A stretch of DNA of 64,000 bases from Acidobacteriota bacterium (lineage in GTDB: Bacteria > Acidobacteriota > Terriglobia > Terriglobales > Acidobacteriaceae), in contig QIAU01000183.1 in assembly GCA_003225055.1 (NCBI GenBank), forward strand, positions 1 to 64,000. Direction: 5' to 3'. Within the stretch, counting starts at the first letter, position 1, and each line of letters begins with the position of its first letter. This document shows, in pieces, positions 47,418-58,561 of this stretch. A program made the translations under genes and the position numbers. Below the pieces are notes generated by a model. That model saw only the letters and a program-made list of their open reading frames with translations, did no database searches and was not told where the DNA came from.

Positions 47418-48290
47418 CTATTGGGGAATTGGGTTGTACTGGGCCGGAATCGCTCTGGCTTCTGAGGGCGTTAGCCGCGAGCGATCGCAGTACCCCTGGC
47501 CCCTTGAGACATGCTGAGTAATTTCGCTTGCGGTCGGCGGAGGCCAATGCCCTAGCTTCTGCTGAGTGAGTTTGGAGTAGTGGCGGGTCTTTTGGCCGTC
47601 CTTACAAGCAGAGAGATTGCGCTGGTGGTCCGCGACGGCTGTCTGACGGGCTTCCGAGGGAGTGCGCCTTAAGTGGTCGCACTCGTCCCAGCCATTTTCA
47701 CAATTCTGCGCGTTGCGCTGGTGTTCTGCGGCGGTCACTACCCTCGTTTCCGAAGGAGTTAGCCTGGAATGATCGCAGAGCCCAGCGCCATTCTTACAGT
47801 CGGAGACGTTGAGCTGGCGTTTGGCAGTGTCCACTGCCCCCGCTTCCGACGAACTCAGTTTGGAGCGGTCGCAATCGCCTACCCCGTCTTTGCGGTTGGC
47901 GAAGTTGCGCTGGTGCTCCGCGACGGCCATTTCACGGGCTTCGGACTGGCTCAGTTTAGACCGGTCGCAGGACCCCATGCCATCGTTGCAGTTGGAGATA
48001 TTACGCTGGTGATCGGCTAGTGCCAACGCGATAGCTTCGGGTTCGGTTAGTTTCGAATGGACACAGGGTTCGAAGCGGTCTCTGCAATTCGCAATGTTGC
48101 GTTGGTGATCGGCGAGCGCCACGCCGGCTGATTCGGATTCGGTCAGCTTAGAGCGATCGCAGGCCCCGCGGCCGTTCTTGCAAGCCTCCAGATTCTGCGC
48201 AAAATCAGAGGACTGAGCAAATGCCAGAATAGGCAAAAGACTGAGGCAAGCTATTTGCGCCCAGAGATATTTCCGTAGACTGACTCTCAT
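47418..48290 (-). CDS. Secreted Cys-rich 32-residue repeat protein, copy B
   Basis: 290 residues with a signal peptide (LWAQIACLSLLPILAFAQ). Eight units of about 32 residues, such as CKNGRGACDRSKLTESESAG and CNDGMGSCDRSKLSQSEARE, match copy A at 29,206. Units 4, 7 and 8 have lost one Cys, and units 7-8 pass through a pair of compensating indels (QQKLGHWPPPTASEITQHVS replaces EARALASADRKRNYSACLKG of the other frame). It lies downstream of an HTH gene, as in copy A. It is exported and likely disulfide-stabilised. Confidence 0.85.
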   Translation of the reverse strand: MRVSLRKYLWAQIACLSLLPILAFAQSSDFAQNLEACKNGRGACDRSKLTESESAGVALADHQRNIANCRDRFEPCVHSKLTEPEAIALALADHQRNISNCNDGMGSCDRSKLSQSEAREMAVAEHQRNFANRKDGVGDCDRSKLSSSEAGAVDTAKRQLNVSDCKNGAGLCDHSRLTPSETRVVTAAEHQRNAQNCENGWDECDHLRRTPSEARQTAVADHQRNLSACKDGQKTRHYSKLTQQKLGHWPPPTASEITQHVSRGQGYCDRSRLTPSEARAIPAQYNPIPQ

Positions 48291-48320
48291 TATGTGCCAA
48301 CTCTCGATTGATAGGCAAAG

Positions 48321-48518
48321 CTATGCTGCAGCTAAGGCGTATACGACCAGCTCTTGACGGTCCTTCAGCTTCAAGAAATGAAGTGTCCAGGCTATGCAGC
48401 TTTGTACGTTTAATTCGGTGAGATCCAACTTCTTTGCGATTTCACCATCATTGAACCCTTGACCCAACAAGCGATAGATCGGGCCAAGGGCACCCATTTG
48501 CTCCCAAAAGCAGCGCAT
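48321..48518 (-). CDS. LuxR/GerE-like helix-turn-helix protein, copy B
   Basis: 65 residues, only a DNA-binding domain: GPIYRLLGQGFNDGEIAKKL then DLTELNVQSCIAWTLHFLKL and KDRQELVVYALAA. The last helix matches the C-terminal helix of NarL/GerE domains better than copy A does. It is 30 bp upstream of the repeat-protein gene. With no sensor domain it may be a stand-alone regulator, like GerE. Confidence 0.8.
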   Translation of the reverse strand: MRCFWEQMGALGPIYRLLGQGFNDGEIAKKLDLTELNVQSCIAWTLHFLKLKDRQELVVYALAAA

Positions 48519-48625
48519 TTGACGCCTCCATCGTGAGTTCCGTCACCCCAAGTCTGTGGTGCTGACCGGAACCAGTACGTGGTTCCGGTCAGCGGAAATC
48601 CGATGATCGTAGGATCCCACACAGA

Positions 48626-49296
48626 TTACTTCCTGTCTTCTTTCGCTTCCGCAACGTGCACTTGTTGGCCTGCATCTGACACGGCCTTGATGAATGCGGC
48701 CGCACTTTCCGGAGTTGACACCTTGCCCGAAAGAATGTTTCGGAACTTCATGTTCTTGCCGTAAATAGCGCGCGTCGAGCCGTCATCCTGCTGCACGACC
48801 GCACCTTCGAGTGTCAGGCCGGCGAACACTCCCTTCGAGCGTGAGTAGGTCAGCATTCGAGTGTTCATCTTCCAGTCGGTTCCGGCGGCCGCGTGACGGC
48901 CAACCGGGCCTGCTGCAACTAATCCTTCGCCGGTCAATTGAAACTTAGTAGAGAGCAAATGCTGGAAATCCTGGTCGTTCATGCCTAGCATGACCAGGTC
49001 CACGCCTTCGACTCCGATCTGCAATCCCCAACTTCCTCGACCAACTGAGACGAACGCGGGCGCACTCCAGCCTGCAGTAGTACGGCAAGAGGCCACGCCA
49101 CGTCCGTGCTTGCCCCAAAAATGAAGCCACCTTTAATGAGGTCTGGCACTACCAGGATGCACTTTGCATTGCTCAGCACTTCTTCCGGGATACCTTTGTC
49201 CGGTATTGACATAATCGCATGCAGAACATCCACGGACTTTTGCAGGCGGTCAACCGTGTCTTCCCGAGCCGAGCCTGCCCACGCGTTAAGTTCCAA
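48626..49296 (-). pseudogene. SYLF-domain (Ysc84-like) protein, frameshifted
   Basis: One frame gives REDTVDRLQKSVDVLHAIMS then PDKGIPEEVLSNAKCILVVP and DLIKGGFIFGA. The other gives VASCRTTAGWSAPAFVSVGR, GSWGLQIGVEGVDLVMLGMN and GKNMKFRNILSG. Joined, they make a full SYLF lipid-binding domain. An indel near 49,105 splits it, and the signal-peptide region upstream of 49,296 is also out of frame. Confidence 0.85.
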
Positions 49297-49337
49297 TCAC
49301 GCCCATGAAACTGATCAACAGAACTCAGTTTTAAAGT

Positions 49338-50000
49338 TCAACACAGCGCAGAAATTTCATCACGCATATAGTCGCGTGCGCGTTCAATGATGTATCTATT
49401 CTTGCTCGGACAGAAGCGGCATGGCGCTTCAAACACTTCGCCGGCGGTTTCTTCTACTACCGTCAACTGAAACGCCCGCAGACATTCTGCGCATGTCACT
49501 ACCACATACGGCATGCCCTGTGAGTCATTCCCATTGCGAGGAATCCAAGCTGGAGCACCCTCCTTCAGATGGGCACTCACCCAGGTGTCGGATGTTCGAA
49601 TTAGGTCCGCAACGGTTGCCAAGAGATGCTTCGGACTCTGCCCTTTAGCAAAAAAGCTGTCGGCAATCACGTCAGGGGGTACGGCATCGCCTTGATAGTC
49701 GCCGCTCATCGCCACAGTCATGATTTGTGGGAAACGCCGGCGGACGACGGAGAGTAGCTCATAACCTGACATCTGCGGCATGTTGAGGTCGGAAACGATT
49801 ACGTCAGGCAGCATCTTTCTTAGCTGCAAAAGCGCCCCAAAGCCATCCTCCGCAGCGGTCACATCGTATCCGGCTGACGTCAACAGCACGGCAACAGTCT
49901 CGCGGACACTCGGCTCGTCATCGACCACAAGCACTTCACGGTTCGTAGGCACTCTCTCTGCGTTTTGCAGGTACATCATCACGTGCGAGCAGTCTCGCAT
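49338..50000 (-). CDS. Response regulator with C-terminal Cys-rich domain
   Basis: 220 residues. GGAGG precedes the ATG. The receiver domain is clear: VLVVDDEPSVRETVAVLL (acidic pocket), VIVSDLNMPQMSGYELL (phospho-Asp) and IMTVAMSGDYQGDAVPPDVI then FFAKGQSPKHLL (conserved Lys). After a linker, a small domain has VVVTCAECLRAFQL and FEAPCRFCPSKNRYIIERAR, two CxxC pairs likely to bind zinc, and no DNA-binding domain. A TGGTCA-type palindrome covers 50,019-50,034, just upstream of the start. The partner kinase is not in the window. Confidence 0.9.
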   Translation of the reverse strand: MRDCSHVMMYLQNAERVPTNREVLVVDDEPSVRETVAVLLTSAGYDVTAAEDGFGALLQLRKMLPDVIVSDLNMPQMSGYELLSVVRRRFPQIMTVAMSGDYQGDAVPPDVIADSFFAKGQSPKHLLATVADLIRTSDTWVSAHLKEGAPAWIPRNGNDSQGMPYVVVTCAECLRAFQLTVVEETAGEVFEAPCRFCPSKNRYIIERARDYMRDEISALC

Positions 50001-50507
50001 CCAGACCTCCTATGCGTCTGGTCAAAATTGGACACTCCCATTCCAGATGATTTCTCCCACACGCTTGGCGAACAAGGTGCATTTTTCTCGCCCGTTTCCT
50101 GATTTTTGCAGACCGTGCAGGTTTTGCTAGCGAGCTTGTCACTAAATGAACAGGCTTCCTCATTCCGCTGCGTCACCGAAGCCTGCCTGAAATTTTCGAA
50201 CCGAGCAATTTTGAACATCGCCCGATCCTCCGCAAGGCGCACCATCTTTGTTGATAGGGTAAGGGTCATGACTGGAAGTTGTGGCGGCTAAACTAGGCAT
50301 CGGATGATCGCCGCCCTTCCCCCTCGACCGATTCTCGGGAGCCATATCATGGTGAACCACTCGGCTACCAAGCCACAGCTGCCTGAGCCTCCGTATAAGC
50401 CTTACAAGGGAACGTAGTCGCTGGGCGACGGTCAGTCGAGGAGAGCGCGCGGACTCCGAATACTCCAAGAGTGGGAACTCTTGGTTTTCTTTCCGTCCCG
50501 AGTTTTG
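50001..50507. other. Intergenic region with site 4
   Basis: Holds a palindrome near its left end. The remaining frames lack start signals and motifs. Confidence 0.4.
50019..50034. promoter_or_regulatory. TGGTCA-AAAT-TGGACA partial palindrome (site 4)
   Basis: The left arm is perfect and the right arm has changes. It ends 19 bp before the response-regulator ATG, so it overlaps the probable transcription start. Confidence 0.5.
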
Positions 50508-50717
50508 TCATGTTTGATCGACCAATTTCGAGTTCGCTCGTCTATCTGCGCGAAGTTGCTCTGCACTAAAAGCCTGTCCACAGGTGCCGCATCTCCACTT
50601 GGCGTTTGGCCTCACCATGTTTCCCGAGCTAGGGCTGAGCCGACCATTTTCGCTGGGACGAACCGCCATCACCAGTTCACCACCGCATTCCAGGCACTGT
50701 CGCTTACGCATGGTCAT
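50508..50717 (-). CDS. Small zinc-ribbon protein
   Basis: 69 residues. CLECGGEL and CGTCGQAF are two Cys pairs separated by about 35 residues, with a charged C-terminal helix (SAEQLRADRRANSKL). The start at 50,717 or 50,711 is not resolved and no ribosome site is strong. A TGGTCA-type site lies 31 bp upstream. Confidence 0.6.
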   Translation of the reverse strand: MTMRKRQCLECGGELVMAVRPSENGRLSPSSGNMVRPNAKWRCGTCGQAFSAEQLRADRRANSKLVDQT

Positions 50718-50747
50718 GTTGTTACCACAAGCCTGGCTGCATTCGTC

Positions 50748-50763
50748 TGGTCACAATTGAACA
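50748..50763. promoter_or_regulatory. TGGTCA-CAAT-TGAACA partial palindrome (site 5)
   Basis: It shares CGTCTGGTCA and AATTG with site 4. It lies 31 bp upstream of the small zinc-ribbon gene. Confidence 0.45.
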
Positions 50764-50989
50764 CTGTCACAGGCGAGAAAATGCTTCTGGCACCTCCTGG
50801 ACTTTAACGCCCGCTCAATCGCTGGCAGAAGTGGTCTGCTCCAGACCGGCGGTTGCGCTCCACATCCCGGGAATTTCAAGGTGCGGCATTGGGGAACCCG
50901 CAAACAGCCGCTGGCAAGGCTTTGCCAACCAGCGGCCCCACCGCGCAGATCGAGAGACTCGTGCACTGTCAGTGGCAATTCCCGTATCT

Positions 50990-51345
50990 GCATACATCTG
51001 CCTGTAGATCTTGGAGATCAAGACAAAGGCGAGGCGGGCGCGCAGAGATTTTATGAACAGGGACCGCATCCAGATGGACTTCAGTCCATAAAACGTATCG
51101 CAGACGGATTGCGTGCGGTGCATATTGAGGCTGTGCCCGCGAAAAACCCTTCCTTCTGGACGAAAGAAACTCGGATCGAACAGGCCTATGCCAAGGTAGG
51201 GAATTTCTGGCTTCCCACTTCCAATCGAAGCAGCAGCGCGATTCGACTGGGAGGCCATGCCTATTTCACCATTGACTACCAGGACTACCAGATTACGGCT
51301 GCCACTCCGCTGGGTACGACCAGCAACGTCGCAGACCACCGATAG
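50990..51345 (+). pseudogene. Probable outer-membrane lipoprotein-sorting-like gene, 3' remnant
   Basis: The frame ends with GLRAVHIEAVPAKNPSFWTK then ETRIEQAYAKVGNFWLPTSN and GGHAYFTIDYQDYQIT. This resembles the C-terminal half of acidobacterial beta-rich envelope proteins (VG.FWLPTSxR...TIDYxDYQI). No signal peptide or start is present. It is probably a 5'-truncated gene. The family call is tentative. Confidence 0.4.
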
Positions 51346-51386
51346 CGCTATTCTTGATTGCGAAGAGAAGATCGGTGCGGAGCCGC

Positions 51387-52064
51387 TCAATCGTGCAGAA
51401 CTACATTCAGCAGTGAACTGTGAACCTGTAGCCCGCCGTCTACCCCTCCGGCGTAGTGAATGAAGCCCAATTTCCTGAACCGGTTCATGAAAAAGCTCAC
51501 TCGGGAACGAGTGGTGCCGACCATTTCTGCCAGGGTCTCCTGACTGATCTTCGGCACCACGGTCTCGGGCACTCCATCCTTACCAAAATGAGCTAGCATA
51601 AGAAGCACACGGGCCAGTCTCTTTTCGCTGGAATTGAACAGTTGGTCGACCAGGTCCTCTTCATATCGGATATTACGGCCCAGCAAATACGCCACGAACA
51701 TATCGGAAAAAGCGCGTTCCCGATGAAGCGCGTCCATCATCGCCTTCTTCTCGATCCGCAGAAGATCGCAGTCCGTCATGGCAGCTGCGGATCCCATACG
51801 GAGAGCCTGGCCGGCCAGCGAGCCTTCGCCAAAAAAATTCCCCTCGCTCAATATGCCGATCGTGGCTTCCTTGCCGGTCTTGGATACGACAGTGAGTCGC
51901 ACTTTGCCGTTCTGGATATAGAAGACAGCGTCCGCCGCATCCCCTTGTGTGAAGATCCTCTCTTTCTTGGCAACGGTCAGGCTCTTCCTGCCCTGGCCAA
52001 TTGTCGCGAGGAAGGTGCTAGGGTTAAACCTGCGGTTCTTTTTGGATGCCGCAACAGAACTCAT
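51387..52064 (-). CDS. Crp/Fnr-family transcriptional regulator
   Basis: 225 residues from the ATG at 52,064, with GAGG upstream; the frame opens earlier at 52,118. The cyclic-nucleotide-binding-like barrel is SLTVAKKERIFTQGDAADAV then FYIQNGKVRLTVVSKTGKEA and SEGNFFGEGSLAGQALRMGS. The dimer helix follows. The winged helix, ISQETLAEMVGTTRSRVSFF then MNRFRKLGFIHYAGG, binds DNA. No Cys cluster for an Fe-S sensor is seen. A TGGTCA palindrome lies 300 bp upstream, before the adjacent zinc-ribbon gene, so it is a candidate to read the palindromes. Confidence 0.92.
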   Translation of the reverse strand: MSSVAASKKNRRFNPSTFLATIGQGRKSLTVAKKERIFTQGDAADAVFYIQNGKVRLTVVSKTGKEATIGILSEGNFFGEGSLAGQALRMGSAAAMTDCDLLRIEKKAMMDALHRERAFSDMFVAYLLGRNIRYEEDLVDQLFNSSEKRLARVLLMLAHFGKDGVPETVVPKISQETLAEMVGTTRSRVSFFMNRFRKLGFIHYAGGVDGGLQVHSSLLNVVLHD

Positions 52065-52192
52065 AATCCTCAATTGTAGTCCCAAAGTGCGGTGCTGCTG
52101 GACCCATAGTGCAAACAAACGATGCGCGAAGCATCACGGCGAGGTTTAGCTTGCACGATTGAGGCGGGCTCATTCCGTGCTTGCGCAGAGAG

Positions 52193-52333
52193 TTACCTGT
52201 CCGAAGCCGCCAGGCGCCGATCTCGATGGGGTTCAGTGCGCGGCTGCCCGGTACTAAGCTCGCATTTCTCTCCCGGCTTAGCGCCACAAGTGGGGCACCG
52301 CACCGCCAGTGCTTGTTTCTCGGTGACTCTCAT
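52193..52333 (-). CDS. 46-residue zinc-finger microprotein
   Basis: MRVTEKQALAVRCPTCGAKP then GEKCELSTGQPRTEPHRDRR and LAASDR. CPTCG...CELS...PHRDRR matches a widespread short family with a CxxC-xn-C-xn-H zinc site (actinobacterial and acidobacterial ...CP.CGA.PGE.C...G.PR..PH..R). The palindrome at 52,367 lies 34 bp before the ATG. Function unknown. Confidence 0.7.
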   Translation of the reverse strand: MRVTEKQALAVRCPTCGAKPGEKCELSTGQPRTEPHRDRRLAASDR

Positions 52334-54293
<1,960 letters not shown>

Positions 54294-54534
54294 GCCCGCG
54301 ATACTCCCGACTCACTTGGCGACGAACAAATGCTCATGGTGAGGGTACGCCAGCCTTGAGTTCTCGACTCTGAGCGCCGCGGCTCGTTTTCGTCCAGGCA
54401 CACTCTTACTGCAGGTCTGCGCTGACCGCGATCTCACAACTCTAACTCCATCGCAATATCTCTGCCAATTGTGGAGAGGGTTCCACGGACAGCTGAAAAC
54501 ATCAGGCAGGCTCTTGAGCAGGTCGCGTGTCGGA

Positions 54535-54745
54535 TCAGTTGCGGGCAGGCCTGGGTTTCCGTACACGGATCTTTCGCTCTGTCGCAACGACAAAGCAACC
54601 GGCCCAACCGCCCACGTTTTCCGCTTCAAAGAGTTCGGTCACCCGAGCAATCAAGTTTCGTCGGCTGGGCGTTTGCAAGCGTATGAGCACGATTCCGTGA
54701 TGGGCCCGGCACAAACTTGCCGGTATCCGAAAAATCAAGGTCTTG
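54535..54745 (-). pseudogene. DUF5615 toxin, 3' exon (frameshifted)
   Basis: From 54,745 the minus strand reads QDLDFSDTGKFVPG. After one lost base it continues THHGIVLIRLQTPSRRNLIA then RVTELFEAENVGGWAGCFVV and ATERKIRVRKP to a stop. It continues the coding sequence that ends at LLIT at 56,734, on the other side of the group II intron. DUF5615 proteins are PIN-like (Mut7-C type) toxins. Confidence 0.8.
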
Positions 54746-56733
54746 AGTTGTCTTGATCGGCATAGGGGGACGGGTCACCCCGCCTCCCCTGCCACACCAC
54801 CGTACATGCGGGTCCGCATACGGCGGTTCGGCGGATTAAGCTAGGACCGTACGACTAGGGGCAGAAGCCCGAGCTCAGCAAAGTAGGCATTAGGCAAGGC
54901 AATCGCCAGAGCGGGCGAGTTCGCGAGCCGCCACGGACCGTGAGGGCTCCCGGCCGTTTGTGCTGCCAGGTCCTTACTGACGCCCCGTTTGCGAAGCTCG
55001 CGGAACCGTGTCCGTCCGCGCTTCCATTGCTTCCACACCACCGACCGCAGTCGGCGGCGTACCCACGTTTCAAGGTCGTGCAACACCGAAGGCGTTTGAC
55101 AGTCGCCGAAGTATCCGAGCCATCCTCGCAGATAAGTCGCGATCTCCTTGACCATCTGCTGCAGGCTGATGCCGCGGGTTCTCCGGGTCTGCTCCCGAAT
55201 CCGCTCCTTGAAGCGAGCGATGGCCTTGGGGGCGATCCGCCGCCTCGGTTCTCGTTCGCTCGTGAAGCTGAATCCAAGAAACTTCCTTTGCCACGGTCGG
55301 GCTACGGCGCTCTTCGCCTGATTTACCTTGAGCTTGAGACGATGCATGATGAAGCGCGTAACGCTCTCCATCACTCGTTGTCCCGCTCGTTCGCTGCCCA
55401 CGTAGATGTTGCAATCGTCGGCATAACGCACGAAGCGGTGACCACGCCGCTCTAACTCCCGGTCCAGTTCGTCCAGCACCAAGTTGGAAAGTAAGGGTGA
55501 AAGCGGACCGCCCTGAGGCGTTCCCTCATCCACCGCACTTACCAACCCGTCCTCCATCACTCCGGCCTCCAGAAACGCTCGAATCAACTTGAGCATTCGC
55601 TTGTCGGCCACACGCTTGGCGACCGCCGCTAACAGGCGGTCGTGGTTTACTCGATCAAAAAATTTTTCTAGGTCGAGGTCCACCACCCAGCGGTACCCTT
55701 CGGCGATGTACTGCTGCGCCTCGTGCACCGCCTGCTGTGCGCTACGCCCCGGTCGAAAACCGTGGCTGTGTTCGGAGAACGTCGGATCCCAGCGCTTCTG
55801 CAGAACCTGCAGCACTGCTTGCTGAACAAAGCGGTCCAGCACACAAGGAATGCCCAACTCGCGCATTCCCTGACCGTCCGGCTTGGAGATTTCCACTCGC
55901 TTGACCGGTCGCGGCTGATAGGTTCCGTTTCGTAGCTGTCCCCCGATTTCTAGCCCATGCTGCTTTAGGTATTCCGGAAGTTCCTCGACGGTCATCCCGT
56001 CTACTCCCGGACTCCCTTTATTGGCCTTGACTCGTTGTAACGCCTGCTTGCAGTTTTCCAGCCCGCAGACTTCCTCCATCAGTCGTTCAGTTCCGGCCAG
56101 GCTTTCTGACTTGCGCTTCGCCACGGGCGTTTCGGTCCCTTCCTCGGTGGCCGTCGGAGCATCACTCCTACTCTCCACCGCAAAGGCCAGCACCCCTTGT
56201 TCGGGCCGGTTTTTCTGCCGCCGTTCGCTCATGAGTCGCGCCGCTTACTCGCCTTTCCTTTATTCCCCTTGCGGGGTACCGTTCGGGCCTTCGATCATCG
56301 TTCCCGGCTTGGCCTATCCGTTGCTCCGTCTTTCGACTTTGGAGTGCCTCACTAGCCTCGCCGACGGCATGACCTACTTTGCCCTCTGCTGACTTCTGCG
56401 ACACGGTCAGGATGAATTGCTTCACCCTCAGTCACGATTCCGTGACATGCCGCAGATCTCCCGAGGTAAGCTCGACCGCCTTCCACGCGCAACCGCCGGA
56501 TCTACCACCAGTGAGCTTGATGGATATGGGCTTCGCAATCAACTGCTTGCTCGCCCGTCACCGTAGGCCTCGTATCCGGTTCTTGTTCATCAGTTCGCGT
56601 CTTTGCTCCACGCTTCTTTCAGGCCCCGCCTCGCGGCGGGTGTGATTTCGCCCTTGCGCTTCGCTATCACTTCACGTCCATCACGTTGTGAAGAGGACTT
56701 GCACCTCCAAGCTGTCGAACATGCTCGGCACAC
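54746..56733 (-). mobile_element. Group II intron
   Basis: The RNA begins GTGTGCCGAGCATGTTCG at 56,733 and carries its reverse transcriptase gene in domain IV. Near the 3' end (54,760-54,840, minus strand) lie a domain V-like hairpin (CCGTATGCGG...CCGCATGTACGG) and a GGCGGGGTGACCCGTCCCC hairpin as domain VI. The whole is about 2 kb. It sits inside the DUF5615 toxin gene. The exact 3' boundary is uncertain by several bases. Confidence 0.8.
54841..56232 (-). CDS. ltrA: Group II intron reverse transcriptase/maturase
   Basis: 463 residues. Reverse transcriptase motifs include KGSPGVDGMTVEELPEYLK, GIPCVLDRFVQQAVLQVL, EGYRWVVDLDLEKFFDRVNH (first Asp), GTPQGGPLSPLLSNLVLDEL and FVRYADDCNIYV (YADD catalytic site), then the maturase X domain near RGISLQQMVKEIATYLRGWL. 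No H-N-H endonuclease domain follows; the protein ends FAELGLLPLVVRS. It splices and retrotransposes the intron. The gene is intact. Confidence 0.96.
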   Translation of the reverse strand: MSERRQKNRPEQGVLAFAVESRSDAPTATEEGTETPVAKRKSESLAGTERLMEEVCGLENCKQALQRVKANKGSPGVDGMTVEELPEYLKQHGLEIGGQLRNGTYQPRPVKRVEISKPDGQGMRELGIPCVLDRFVQQAVLQVLQKRWDPTFSEHSHGFRPGRSAQQAVHEAQQYIAEGYRWVVDLDLEKFFDRVNHDRLLAAVAKRVADKRMLKLIRAFLEAGVMEDGLVSAVDEGTPQGGPLSPLLSNLVLDELDRELERRGHRFVRYADDCNIYVGSERAGQRVMESVTRFIMHRLKLKVNQAKSAVARPWQRKFLGFSFTSEREPRRRIAPKAIARFKERIREQTRRTRGISLQQMVKEIATYLRGWLGYFGDCQTPSVLHDLETWVRRRLRSVVWKQWKRGRTRFRELRKRGVSKDLAAQTAGSPHGPWRLANSPALAIALPNAYFAELGLLPLVVRS

Positions 56734-56892
56734 AGTGATTAGCAGGCGGCCCTTGCGTTGGGCCGCCTGCCAGATATCCGCATCCACACGCCCCGTGAGG
56801 TTTTCCTTGCCAACGGTCTGTAAGTCATAGGTGCGAGCTCGGAGTTCAAATGCGATTTGTAGAGGCAAGTTTTCATCGAGTTTGACTTTCAT
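56734..56892 (-). pseudogene. DUF5615 toxin, 5' exon
   Basis: MKVKLDENLPLQIAFELRAR then YDLQTVGKENLTGRVDADIW and QAAQRKGRLLIT, up to the intron. The acidic Asp at LDENLP begins the PIN-like active site. The ATG overlaps the DUF433 stop (ATGA). Host protein would need exact intron splicing plus repair of a downstream frameshift. Confidence 0.8.
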
Positions 56893-57134
56893 CGAATTCG
56901 AGGAACAGCCGGTACGGGCAAATCCTCCTCAGCCGACGCAGCCGCGAATGCAATCGCCCCTTGAACGTCCTCCGGCTTCAGGCTGGGAAAGCCAGCCAAG
57001 ATCGCCTCGGGCCTATCGCCGGCCGCAAGGCTGGCAAGCACACTACGCAGAGTGACCCTTGTTCCCTTGAAGACCGGTTCTCCTCCGCAGATCTGCGGGT
57101 CACGAACGATGCGTTGGTCGAAATGCGCGAGATC
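56889..57134 (-). CDS. DUF433 antitoxin
   Basis: The frame reads RIVRDPQICGGEPVFKGTRV then TLRSVLASLAAGDRPEAILA, FPSLKPEDVQGAIAFAAASA and EEDLP. This is the DUF433 helix-turn-helix antitoxin (CGG.P..KGTRV). Its stop overlaps the toxin start by 4 bp, as in paired TA genes. No good start codon was found at the 5' side, so the N-terminus is not fixed. Confidence 0.75.
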   Translation of the reverse strand, partial: DLAHFDQRIVRDPQICGGEPVFKGTRVTLRSVLASLAAGDRPEAILAGFPSLKPEDVQGAIAFAAASAEEDLPVPAVPRIR

Positions 57135-57250
57135 CCCGCCACGGCCACTGATAACCTTATCTCCTCGCTTGTAGCCTATCTTAAAGCATTAGCCCGTTTC
57201 GGCCCAATTGAGCGTCTAGCACTGCCACGCTAGGCCAAGCTGGCCGTTTA

Positions 57251-57425
57251 CTAGCGCCCATGAATGCTTTTGTAGACCGCATACCAATCGGTTGCAATCT
57301 CGCGCTGTGCCTCGGACAGCGATGTCTCCCCACTACACACCTTGCGATTCAGATAGTCTTCCACTTCATCCTTTTCCTTCGCTCCCGGAACTACGTTCCT
57401 CGCTTCCGGCCACAGGTTCTACAGC
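57251..57425 (-). pseudogene. 3' fragment of a conserved hypothetical gene
   Basis: The frame reads NLWPEARNVVPGAKEKDEVE then DYLNRKVCSGETSLSEAQRE and IATDWYAVYKSIHGR. It matches the end of a common bacterial family with LWPEP...KD.VE.YL...VCSG..SL.EAQ..IA.DW. The part before NLWPE is gone. Confidence 0.6.
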
Positions 57426-57522
57426 ACGAGCAAGTAATTGTCGGAAAAATCGCCTCACGATTCGGATTCTCAGCGCAAACGCCTGACAAATAGTTATCCC
57501 TCAGTGGGCGTAGACTATCCTT

Positions 57523-58050
57523 GTGAACCGTGGCGTTCAGGTCGTCCTGTTGGTCATATTCTTCGCGTCTTCATTGGCTCAAACATCTCAGGCACCTGAT
57601 TTAATCGCAACCGAGAAGGACGTTGGCAACCAGTTCAACGAACTACGCGAAAAATCGGGTCTCAAGCCACTGAGAGCGCGACGTGACCTACGCGGGTGCG
57701 AATGGAAGCCTGTTCTGTCCAAATCATAAGGGCCCGACCCGATCGGGGACATAGCGCAACAGAAACGGAAATTTTGGCATCTGACCGCCGACCCGAAAAA
57801 GACGAACGATGACCTGACACGTTTGGCAAACGAAAAGACGAGCTATGACCATGTACCCGTGGGTGCCTGGTTTGCCGCAACACAGGACCACCCATCCGGC
57901 ATTTATTGGGTGGTTGTTTACCCTGAACATAGCGCTGCTCACGAAGCGTTCTGGAGTCACTTTTACCTGACGGACGATTTCGAGTATCAAACCCCTTTCG
58001 GCAAGCACTGGAAACAACGACTTCCTCAGCAATGTCGCTCTATTCAGTAA
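57523..58050 (+). pseudogene. Secreted CAP-like protein, frameshifted
   Basis: A signal peptide (VQVVLLVIFFASSLAQ) and VGNQFNELREKSGLKPLRA start the gene. Two frameshifts on, the frame reads GDIAQQKRKFWHLTADPKK, VPVGAWFAATQDHPSGIYW and VVVYPEHSAAHEAFWSHFYL then KHWKQRLPQQCRSIQ. This resembles an acidobacterial CAP/SCP-like secreted family. It is not expressible as one protein. Confidence 0.55.
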
Positions 58051-58561
58051 ACCGCACGGGCACCTATCTGTTGAAATATCGCCATGCAAAGTACGGCTGC
58101 CAGTGTCTTGTTCCCCTTTGCCATTTTTCTTGGCCGATATATCGTTTGCCTCCTTTGCGTTCTGCAGTCCAAATGACCGCCATCACCGCGCACGACACGG
58201 CGAGTTTTCAGGCGGACATCTCCTCCAGCCTTGCTGGTGCAGTTCGCGAACCTGCTGACGGTAGCTGTAACCACGGTCACCAGTCCCATTGTAGACTTCG
58301 CCTTAAGCAGACGGACGAGTCGACTGTCCTGATAAACCTCAAGTGAGTACACAATCCCACCTGATCCTCCAGGCACTTTGATATCGACTTGTGCTGGTCG
58401 ATCAGCCGGGTTTTTGGGATCGGCATCGGGTTCAGCGATACGGATGATCTTGTAAACGAGTTCGTGAAATTCGTGGAAGGTAAAGACGCAACGCGACGAT
58501 CAAGAATACTGGTATTCGATATCGGCTGCTGGGCGGGCGAGGATTGCAGCTGCTCAGCGTG
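58051..58561. other. Possible decayed minus-strand gene
   Basis: A minus frame reads TFHEFHELVYKIIRIAEPDA then RPAQVDIKVPGGSGGIVYSL and EVYQDSRLVRLLKAKS with a stop at 58,044. It is bounded upstream by a stop and lacks an ATG. No family is recognised. Confidence 0.3.

Noticed and set aside
50815-51390. 191-codon minus-strand frame
   Set aside because: The plus-strand frame in the same place is more protein-like (FWLPTSN, TIDYQDYQ); the minus frame has no motif or ribosome site.
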